A stretch of 64,000 nucleotides of DNA from positions 1 to 64,000 of the forward strand of contig JBBARC010000011.1 of assembly GCA_040400005.1 (NCBI GenBank), in the 5' to 3' direction. Every line of letters starts with the position of its first letter. The first letter of the stretch is position 1. The position numbers and the translations under genes are program-made. The notes beneath the pieces are model-generated. The model was not told the DNA's origin and searched no databases. It saw only the letters and a program-made list of their open reading frames with translations. Below, in pieces: positions 25,145-32,687 of this stretch. Origin of the DNA: JBBARC01 sp040400005. GTDB taxonomy: Bacteria; Pseudomonadota; Alphaproteobacteria; Acetobacterales; Acetobacteraceae.

Positions 25145-26269
25145 TTACTTACGGCCCTTACCCGGCGCCGGTTTGGCAGGTGTCTTCGCAGGCGCTTTGG
25201 CAACCATTTTTGCCGGCCCCGCTTTGGTAGGTGCCGCCTTGGTAGGTGCCGCTTTTGCCGGCGTCACCTTTGGCGCAGCCTTCGCCGCAACCTGCGTGCT
25301 GGCCAGTTTTACCGCCACCCGCGGCGTAATGCTCACTTTAAAACTTTCCAGCGGCGCCAGACTATCGGCCTGCGCCGGATCGCCGGTTTCAATCGGCCCC
25401 ACCTGAGTGCCATCAACAAAGCTCGCCTGCAGCGCGCAATCAAAATGCTCCGCCGCTTCGCCCCGCAGCCGCACCCGCAAGCCCAAAATCGGCAGGCTCA
25501 TGCCGCGGCTGCCGCAAAACTGGCCGCCCTCGGCCCAGGGCGATAACCAGCCCCGCCCGAGCACCGCCTGATATTCAATATCCGCCGAGCCAATCAGCGC
25601 GCGCGGGGTAATGGCAAAGCCTTCCACCCATTGCTTGCTGCCAACAATGCCCATGGTATCGGCCAGCGACGTGCCGACGTCACCACGCCCGGCGACGTGG
25701 GCGACAATTTCGGCATCTGCCGCCACCGGTGCAGGGGCTGCCGCCCGGGCAGGTGCACCCGCTGCTGGTGTGCCAGCCGCCGGTGCTGCCGCCGGCCGCG
25801 GCTGCGCCGCTTGGGCCACACCCACCGCCGGCAGCGATGCCGCATCGGCGAGTTTTAACACCTGCAATTTGGGCGCGTCCCCGGTGGCATTCTGCGCCTG
25901 ATGAATGGTCACCATCACCTGGGCCGGGCCGCGCAACACCCGCACCAGGGCCGCCCCATTCCAGCCGCTGATCCAGCCATCATCACGAAACGTCGTGATC
26001 GTTACCACATCCGGGCGCGACATCGGCCCCGGCGGCAACGAAAGCCTTACCCCCGGCAAGCCGCTCTGCGCATCCGGCAGCGGCCCGCCTGGCGCGTTGA
26101 ACACACAAAACAGCCCGGTATCGAGCGTCATCAAATGGCCGCTCACCTTCAGCTCGGTCATCATCTTCTGGGCAGTCTGGGTTTGGGTGTCACTCACGGG
26201 CAAAAATCTCGCTTCCTGAAGGCTTCGGGTGAAAGTGGCGCCCGGCGGGCCAACGGCGCCACCAGACAT
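25145..26269 (-). CDS. ChW-like (hydrophobic-W) domain protein with Ala/Pro linker and Lys/Ala tail
   Basis: About 374 residues, function unknown. Residues about 212-270 contain IEYQAVLGRGWLSPWAEGG and FCGSRGMSLPILGLRVRL, which fits the clostridial hydrophobic-W (ChW) repeat pattern: Y, then GW, W, spaced Gly residues and a hydrophobic strand. An upstream DDGWISGWNGAALVRV may be a related strand pair. An Ala/Pro-rich linker occupies about 146-185 and the last 55 residues are a Lys/Ala/Pro tail with APTKA repeats. No obvious signal peptide is seen. It starts four bases after the stop of the 983-residue glycosyltransferase and is followed by a GT4, so it belongs to that operon. Glycan binding is an inference. 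Confidence 0.6.
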   Translation of the reverse strand: MSGGAVGPPGATFTRSLQEARFLPVSDTQTQTAQKMMTELKVSGHLMTLDTGLFCVFNAPGGPLPDAQSGLPGVRLSLPPGPMSRPDVVTITTFRDDGWISGWNGAALVRVLRGPAQVMVTIHQAQNATGDAPKLQVLKLADAASLPAVGVAQAAQPRPAAAPAAGTPAAGAPARAAAPAPVAADAEIVAHVAGRGDVGTSLADTMGIVGSKQWVEGFAITPRALIGSADIEYQAVLGRGWLSPWAEGGQFCGSRGMSLPILGLRVRLRGEAAEHFDCALQASFVDGTQVGPIETGDPAQADSLAPLESFKVSITPRVAVKLASTQVAAKAAPKVTPAKAAPTKAAPTKAGPAKMVAKAPAKTPAKPAPGKGRK

Positions 26270-26273
26270 AAGT

Positions 26274-29225
26274 CTATTCTCTACGATGTTGCGCTGCCCG
26301 CGCACCAATCGCAAGCGCCGCCAAGCGCATCAATTCATCGTTAACTCGGCCCGCCGGCAACGATAATGGCAGCACAGCCCCCCGCCGGGTTGCGCGCACC
26401 CGTGCGGCCAGCGCACCAATATCAAACACCACCGCCGCCAGCCCCGCCTCCCACGCATCCGATAACGCATAGCACCAGGTTTCCGGCCACACCGAAGGCA
26501 AAAACGCCAAATCGCCGGCAAGCCCGGTAATCAACGCCTGCGCATCCTTTGGCTTAAACGCGCCGGTGACAAAAACCCGCCCAGTTGCCAGCAACACTGC
26601 ATCATCACTGGTAAACCCAGCCACAACAAACTCCAGATCGAGATCACGAACTGCGGCATCGCGCGCGCAAGCCAGCAGCACATCAATGCCTTTTTCGCGG
26701 CCAATGCCGCCGATCACCACAATCCGCCGCCTTCCCGCCGCCCGCTTGCCGCGTGTTACTGGGGCAAACGCGCGCCGGTCGTCTTCCCAGTTCAATGCCG
26801 TGACCGTCACGCCGGGAAAATGCCGCACCAATCGCTGCACCCCATCAGCGTGCGGCACAAACACCGCCCGCGCGCCGCCAAACAGCGCACGGCTACGCCC
26901 CCGCAAAGCGGCCGGCGTAATGTCTTCTTCAATCGTCGCCCCGTAAGCTGCAACGCATGCCACGCACCCCGCCACATCGGGTTCGCCGCAATAGCGCCCA
27001 AGCCCATCCAAAAACGTCGCCCGCGCGCATAAAAACGACCAGTCATGCACGTAAACATCATACGCCACGCCTAAATCCTGCGGCAGGGCCAACACCTGCG
27101 CATGGTGCCCCAGCATGTGATGAATTTCGGCTTCTATCACCCGCTCGCCGGCCAGCAACCGGCGCAAGCCAGCAGCCCCCGCCGGTAACGCCGCTCCGAG
27201 ATCGGGGAAATCGGTCTCGCCATCCGCCACCATGCAAAACCCATCGCGCGGGCGCAGCACAATGGCGCGCAGGCCACGCGCGCGGGCAGCCTGCACCCGA
27301 TCGCGGATCACCCGGGCCGTACCACCCCCGGCACTGTGGGTGATGATCAGCACGGCGCCGGCCGCAACCCGCCCGGCGGCAAAGCGCGCCGCATCCAGCC
27401 GGGCGCGTGCCGCATGCAGGGGGTCGGCGGCAATAAATGCGTGCACACGGGCGCTATAATCCGGGTGCAGCCGGTCCAGAATCGCCAAATTGCGCGCCAG
27501 CAAATCCGCCCGGGCAGCACCAAACGATACGCCACCCACGTGGGCTACAAACACTTCGGGCACCGCCACATGGCGATACCCCAGGGCACGCGCGCGTTCG
27601 CAAAAATCGTTTTCCTCGCCGTACCCTTGGGCAAACACCTCGGCACGGAACGGCCCAACGCTTGCCAAACACCCAGCCCGGATAAACAGGCAAAACCCGT
27701 GGCCGGTAGGCACCTCGACCAACCGCCCAGCGTTAACCCGTGCCGCCCAACCCGCCATCACCTGAGTTTGTGCCACATCCGGCACGGCATTGGGCGGGCC
27801 AGTTTCACTCGGCCGTGGATACGAAAATATCGTTGCGTTATTCGAAAGTGGTGTTGCCGTGCCGATGTCATCCGCACTATGGGCGGCAGCGCGTAAGCTT
27901 TGCAGAAATCCCGGTGCCACAATGGTATCGGCGTTCAACAGGATTAGATCGCAACCGCCTGCTGCCGCCATACCCGTATTGGCCGCCACCACAAACCCGC
28001 GATTGCGCAAAGTCAACGGGTCAGACGGGATCATCTCAATCTGCCCGGAACCCTGCAAAGCCTGCAAAGCGGCGCGCAAACCGGCATCTGGAATAGCATC
28101 ATCCACCACAATCACCCGCGTGCCGGCCGGCGCATGGGCCAACACACTGGCGACACACCGCAGCGTCTCGGCGGTGCCGGCAAACACCGGGATCACCACA
28201 CACACCGCACCCGGCCCGTGCAGGCGTGCGCCCGGCATACGCGGCCCCGCGAAGCGCGCCACCGGCAATTTGGCAATCCGTGCCGCCATCGGCGTGCCCA
28301 GCAAAACTTGGCCCGTCGGGCCTGCCACACTCACCGGCCCGGTCCGTGCCGGAAGCGTTGCCGCAAACACCCGCGCCCGCGTCAACGGGGCGGCAAAACT
28401 CAACGATTTGGCAAGGCGGCCGGCCCGCACGCCGATCACCAGCACACCTGCCGCCGTGGTCACGTGCAGCCTGGGCACCACATCCGGCGCCCCAGGGTGC
28501 CACGCCCAGCCGTGAATATCCGGCCCCTCGCGGCTTGCCACCCCTTCGATGCGCAACACAATGGCGGGGTTTAACGGGCTACCCAGCAAGGCCGCGCCAG
28601 TATCGCGGTGCATCACCTCCAGGGGCTCAGCCGCGGCATCACGCACCGCAAACCCGTGCAAACCTGCACGTAATGCGTGCCCCCCTTGGCGCACCTCCAG
28701 CGCGGTTGCAGGCAAATCCGCTACCACCCGTAAGCGCGCATCAAACCCGCACATGCCGGCAAACCCTGCGGCGCGCGCCATGCGGCTGGCGGCGGGCACG
28801 ATATTGGCACCAACCACCCCGTGCGAAAGCCGCATCGCCATCGCACCGGCCGCCGCCGGCACATCGCCCGCCGCCTGCTGGGCCAAGGCCAGCCCCAGCC
28901 AGATATCGGGCCGGTCAAACTGCGCGGCCAGGGCGGCGAACAAATCGCGCGCCTCGTCTGCCCGGCCAAGCCGCAGCAACACCCCGGCCAAGGCCGCCTG
29001 AATATTAAAATCGCACGGCGCCACCCGATGCGCGCGGTCTAACCAGCGCCGGGCACCGGCAAAATCACCGCTCGCGGCCAAAGCCTCGCCGCGCTGCCAG
29101 GCCTCACGCGCCGCCGCGATCGCCGGCGCCACATCCACCTCCAGCACCGGTGGCCGCGGCCAGGCTTGCGTTATTGTATCAAGGCGAAACCGCGAAGCAG
29201 CTTTAGGTGGCGCCACGCGAGCCAA
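26274..29225 (-). CDS. Large bifunctional glycosyltransferase (TPR-like N-terminus, GT2, GT-B-like C-terminus)
   Basis: 983 residues. Residues about 35-135 are TPR-like (EAWQRGEALAASGDFAGARR, FNIQAALAGVLLRLGRADEA). About 340-570 is a GT-A family 2 domain: VCVVIPVFAGTAETLRCV, VIVVDD, LILLNADT as the metal site, and GYGEENDFCERARALGY as the acceptor/base region. About 620-983 is a second domain beginning VLIITHSAGGGTARVIRDRV and with VVIGGIGREKGIDVLLACA, resembling GT4/GT-B donor domains. Two transferases on one chain suggest that it adds consecutive sugars. Twelve bases separate it from the Sel1 gene upstream. The target could be an exported protein or a surface glycan. Confidence 0.82.
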   Translation of the reverse strand: MARVAPPKAASRFRLDTITQAWPRPPVLEVDVAPAIAAAREAWQRGEALAASGDFAGARRWLDRAHRVAPCDFNIQAALAGVLLRLGRADEARDLFAALAAQFDRPDIWLGLALAQQAAGDVPAAAGAMAMRLSHGVVGANIVPAASRMARAAGFAGMCGFDARLRVVADLPATALEVRQGGHALRAGLHGFAVRDAAAEPLEVMHRDTGAALLGSPLNPAIVLRIEGVASREGPDIHGWAWHPGAPDVVPRLHVTTAAGVLVIGVRAGRLAKSLSFAAPLTRARVFAATLPARTGPVSVAGPTGQVLLGTPMAARIAKLPVARFAGPRMPGARLHGPGAVCVVIPVFAGTAETLRCVASVLAHAPAGTRVIVVDDAIPDAGLRAALQALQGSGQIEMIPSDPLTLRNRGFVVAANTGMAAAGGCDLILLNADTIVAPGFLQSLRAAAHSADDIGTATPLSNNATIFSYPRPSETGPPNAVPDVAQTQVMAGWAARVNAGRLVEVPTGHGFCLFIRAGCLASVGPFRAEVFAQGYGEENDFCERARALGYRHVAVPEVFVAHVGGVSFGAARADLLARNLAILDRLHPDYSARVHAFIAADPLHAARARLDAARFAAGRVAAGAVLIITHSAGGGTARVIRDRVQAARARGLRAIVLRPRDGFCMVADGETDFPDLGAALPAGAAGLRRLLAGERVIEAEIHHMLGHHAQVLALPQDLGVAYDVYVHDWSFLCARATFLDGLGRYCGEPDVAGCVACVAAYGATIEEDITPAALRGRSRALFGGARAVFVPHADGVQRLVRHFPGVTVTALNWEDDRRAFAPVTRGKRAAGRRRIVVIGGIGREKGIDVLLACARDAAVRDLDLEFVVAGFTSDDAVLLATGRVFVTGAFKPKDAQALITGLAGDLAFLPSVWPETWCYALSDAWEAGLAAVVFDIGALAARVRATRRGAVLPLSLPAGRVNDELMRLAALAIGARAAQHRRE

Positions 29226-29237
29226 AACCTGGTGCGA

Positions 29238-31031
29238 TTAGCCGGCAGCAGCGGCGGTGGCGGGCGTCTCATCGGGCGCCGGCAAGCGTTCCAAATCGCC
29301 ATCGGCGGCGGCAACCCCCTGGCCCTTGGCCAGCAGCAGCCATTTGCGCGCGTCGTCGTATTCCGGCTCGCCGCCCAAACCACGGGCCAAAAACCGCCCC
29401 AGCATCATTTGCGCATGGGCATGCCCGCGTTCGGCCGCCATGCGGTACCAGCGCCGCGCATCGGCGCGGTCTTCTGCCACATCGTGGCCGCCGCCGATCA
29501 TCGCACCCACCGCAAACATGGCGCCAACATGGCCTTTGTCGGCCGCACTATGGAACAGTTTCAGCGCCGTGGTATGATCGCGAGCGCCACCTTCACCACT
29601 TAGGCACATCTCGGCCAACGCCACCTGCGCATCGGCCATGCCACCTTCCGCAGCCCGCGCAATCCACAACCGCCCTTCGGCGGGGTCGGCATCCATGCCA
29701 CGGCCTTCGGCCAGCATGCGGCCATACCAATATTGCGCGTTCACCACGCCGTCCGCTGCCCGGCGCAGCCATAGCATGGCGCGGCGATCGTCACGATCAA
29801 CCCCGACACCTTCGGCCAGACACACGCCCAAATTATACGCCGCCACTAGATCACCAGAACCGGCGGCCGATTCAAACAATTCGCGGGTGCGCATGCGGTC
29901 GTCGTTGGTGCCGGTGCCCGACAGCAGCACATTGGCCAAATCCGCCAGCGCCTGGCGGTCACCGCCTTCGGCGGCCCGGCGAAACCAACGCCCGGCTTCT
30001 TCGGTATCGCGATGCACGCCGGCACCGGTGATAAACAGCAACCCCAAAGCGCGCGCCGCAGCAGCGTGGCCGGCTTCGGCGGCGCGATTGTACCAGATTG
30101 CCGCTTCGGCGTAATTGGGGGGTAATTCACCACCGCGGGCATATAGATCACCCACCACGGCGGCAGCTTCGCGGTCGCCAGCGTTGGCCGCCCGCCGCAG
30201 CCACGATTCGCCCTCCACCGCGTTGCGCACGGCGCCGCGGCCTTCCAGCAAGGCAAGCCCGTAGCGGGCCTGGCCGGCGCGCACATTTTTTTCCGCCGAT
30301 TGGCGGTAATATTTAACCGCGGCCTCAATATCCTGCGGCAGGCCACTGCCGCGCTCGTGCATCACACCAAGCAAATACAACGCTGTTGGCAAACCCGCGT
30401 CGGCGGCACGCTTCAGCACCCGGCCGGCTTCGGCATAATCGGCATCGGTTTTGGCATTGCGCAGCGCCGATAGCCCCAGGCCCAAATGGCCCTGCGGCGC
30501 GTTTGCCTCGGCCGATTTGGCATACCAATGATCGGCATCGTCGAGGTTACGCATTTCCTCGGGGCCGGAGGTTAAAATATACCCGAGCAGCGCCATCGCT
30601 TCTGATGCGCCATTTTCAGCCGCTAGCCGCGCCCAACGCTCAGCTTCAACATAATCCGGCTGTTCGGCACCGGCCGCACCGGCCATCTGGCCGGGCGGGC
30701 GCACAAACAGCGCATTACCAGGGGCGGCCTGGCGCTTACCCGCCAACCCATACAAATACAGTGTTGCCAGCAGGGTTTGCGCTTCGACCCAGCCGGCCTG
30801 GGCCGAGCGTTCTAGCCACGCCGCGCCATCGCGCCGGCTGACCGGCACGCCCGATCCTTTCAGATACGCCCGGCCCACACGAAACTGCGCTTCCGGCAGC
30901 CCGGCGCGGGCGGCCTGGCTGAATAACGCAAAGGCGCGGGTGGTTTTACCAGTGTCATCCAGCTGCACAGCACGCTTAAAGGCGGCCGCCGGCGAACCTG
31001 TGGTCATTAAGCGATCAAAAAAGCTATTCAT
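29238..31031 (-). CDS. Sel1-repeat (TPR-like) scaffold protein
   Basis: 597 residues made of about 14-15 Sel1-like repeats of 35-38 residues, with the usual pattern A...YR.AAE.G...A...LG..Y..G.GV..D...A..W (for example EAGRWFRRAAEGGDRQALADLAN, AMLWLRRAADGVVNAQYWYG). It has no signal peptide or membrane helix. Sel1 proteins build protein-protein interaction solenoids and often serve as adaptors in secretion or signalling. Here it lies between the HlyD adaptor gene (171 bases upstream) and a double glycosyltransferase (12 bases downstream), so it may tether cytosolic glycosylation to the exporter; that is inference. Confidence 0.85.
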   Translation of the reverse strand: MNSFFDRLMTTGSPAAAFKRAVQLDDTGKTTRAFALFSQAARAGLPEAQFRVGRAYLKGSGVPVSRRDGAAWLERSAQAGWVEAQTLLATLYLYGLAGKRQAAPGNALFVRPPGQMAGAAGAEQPDYVEAERWARLAAENGASEAMALLGYILTSGPEEMRNLDDADHWYAKSAEANAPQGHLGLGLSALRNAKTDADYAEAGRVLKRAADAGLPTALYLLGVMHERGSGLPQDIEAAVKYYRQSAEKNVRAGQARYGLALLEGRGAVRNAVEGESWLRRAANAGDREAAAVVGDLYARGGELPPNYAEAAIWYNRAAEAGHAAAARALGLLFITGAGVHRDTEEAGRWFRRAAEGGDRQALADLANVLLSGTGTNDDRMRTRELFESAAGSGDLVAAYNLGVCLAEGVGVDRDDRRAMLWLRRAADGVVNAQYWYGRMLAEGRGMDADPAEGRLWIARAAEGGMADAQVALAEMCLSGEGGARDHTTALKLFHSAADKGHVGAMFAVGAMIGGGHDVAEDRADARRWYRMAAERGHAHAQMMLGRFLARGLGGEPEYDDARKWLLLAKGQGVAAADGDLERLPAPDETPATAAAAG

Positions 31032-31202
31032 GCGCGGCTTTTGTCCAGTGTCCCTACGATCAATGCCGCGTCACACCGCAGAACGCAATGCAAAGCGAAG
31101 GCCAGTGTGCCACCAACGCAATAACCTTCCATGCTTTGGGGTCAATCACCCAGGCTTGGCGGCGCTGGCGCCGGGGTTAACCCTCCCCCGGCGCACGCAT
31201 CC

Positions 31203-32681
31203 TCAGGTCGGTTCGCGCATACCTTCATCAAAGACCGGACGGATACGCACCAGCAGGTAATCCCATACCGTTTGTTCGCCGACCTTGATGTCAATTTGCA
31301 CCGGCATACCCGGCACCAGATGAAAATCATGCGGCACGTTTTTCAAATCCAGCCGGTCTAGCGTCACCCGTGTATCAAAGAAATACGGACTGGACGGCGC
31401 CGCCCCGGTAAACACCATGTCGCTGGTGGTGCCGGAACTGGCTGCACCACCCGAATTGGCGTTGGTTAAAAAACTATCGGCACTGATCAGCCGTACCGTG
31501 CCAAAGCCCATGCCGAAATTATTATACGGGAAGGTGGTGAACTTCACCGATACCGGCATACCAATCACCACAAAGCCGGCTTCATCACCCGACACCTGGG
31601 CCTGAATTTCCAGCGGCGCGTTCAGTGGCACCAGGGTGAAGAAAGTTTGCCCGGCCTGCAGCACCGAACCGATCGACACCGGCGCCACCGCCAGCACAAT
31701 GGCATCCTGATCAGCGCGCAGATCGATCAGTTTCAGGCTCAGTGCCGCATGATCGAGCTGGTTGCGGTAATTGGCCAGCTGCACACTGTCATCGGTTAAG
31801 GTTTGCGAGACATCGGCAAACCATTGCTGGTTATAGCTTTGCAACTGCCCTTGCAGGGCGGCCAAGGTTTGGGTGGCGGTTTCGCGCTGCTGCACGCTGG
31901 TCAGCACCTGGCGTTCCATTTCCAGCCGCGCGTTCACCGCCGCCAAAGTGTCCAACCTGCTGCCAACCTGCTGCTGTTCGAGCTGGTGGCGCATGCGTTC
32001 AACATCGGTGGCAACCCCAGTTTGCTTGGCATACTGGCTGATATTGGCTTCCGCCGCTAAGATTTGGGCGTGCTGCGCATCGATCTGGCCTTGGTAATAG
32101 CGCAGCTGCGCATCGCGCGCGGCGGCGCGCTGGATAAAAATATTTTCCTGCACCAGGGCGCCGCCGGTCAGGCTTTTGGGCTTGTACGGCACTGCGTGCA
32201 ATTCGGCGCCAAGGCGATCAACCTCGGTCTGGTAACGATCAAGCTGTTCCTGGGCGGCGGTGGTGTCACTGGCGGCAACGGTGGGGTCTAGCTGCGCCAG
32301 CAACTGGCCTTTGCGCACAATATCGCCTTCCGACACCGCGATGGTGCGCACAACGGCGGGGTTCACCGGCTGCACCACCAATTCGGGGGTTAGTGAAATC
32401 ACCTTGCCGCTGGCCGACACAATGCGGTCGATGTTGAATATCCCAAACGAGATAAACAGCAGCAACACCATGACGAAAATCGCCCAGATCGCGTTGCGGG
32501 CGACCGGTTTTGCCGCTGTTGCCATCATCGCCGCCGACGGCGAATAAAACTCCAGCACCTCGGCGCCTTCGTCCACCACGGCGGGGGCCGGGCGTAACCA
32601 AGCGATCAGGGAGCGTGCACTGAGCGCGGGTGAGCGGTCTTTTTCTGGCGGCGTTTCTGGCGGTGACGCGGTCATCGACAT
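31203..32681 (-). CDS. HlyD-family membrane fusion protein of a type I secretion system
   Basis: 492 residues. Cytoplasmic N-terminus of about 62 residues, then a single membrane helix (AIWAIFVMVLLLFISFGIF, about 64-83), then the periplasmic part. The latter has a lipoyl/barrel-sandwich half motif (LTPELVVQPVNPAVVRTIAVSEGDIVRKGQLLAQLD), long coiled-coil hairpin (about 140-300) and C-terminal beta-barrel (FFTLVPLNAPLEIQAQVSGDEAGFV). This is the adaptor linking an inner-membrane ABC exporter to an outer-membrane TolC-like channel. Six bases from the ABC gene, so co-transcribed. The outer-membrane channel gene is not in the window. Confidence 0.93.
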   Translation of the reverse strand: MSMTASPPETPPEKDRSPALSARSLIAWLRPAPAVVDEGAEVLEFYSPSAAMMATAAKPVARNAIWAIFVMVLLLFISFGIFNIDRIVSASGKVISLTPELVVQPVNPAVVRTIAVSEGDIVRKGQLLAQLDPTVAASDTTAAQEQLDRYQTEVDRLGAELHAVPYKPKSLTGGALVQENIFIQRAAARDAQLRYYQGQIDAQHAQILAAEANISQYAKQTGVATDVERMRHQLEQQQVGSRLDTLAAVNARLEMERQVLTSVQQRETATQTLAALQGQLQSYNQQWFADVSQTLTDDSVQLANYRNQLDHAALSLKLIDLRADQDAIVLAVAPVSIGSVLQAGQTFFTLVPLNAPLEIQAQVSGDEAGFVVIGMPVSVKFTTFPYNNFGMGFGTVRLISADSFLTNANSGGAASSGTTSDMVFTGAAPSSPYFFDTRVTLDRLDLKNVPHDFHLVPGMPVQIDIKVGEQTVWDYLLVRIRPVFDEGMREPT

Positions 32682-32687
32682 GGCGGA

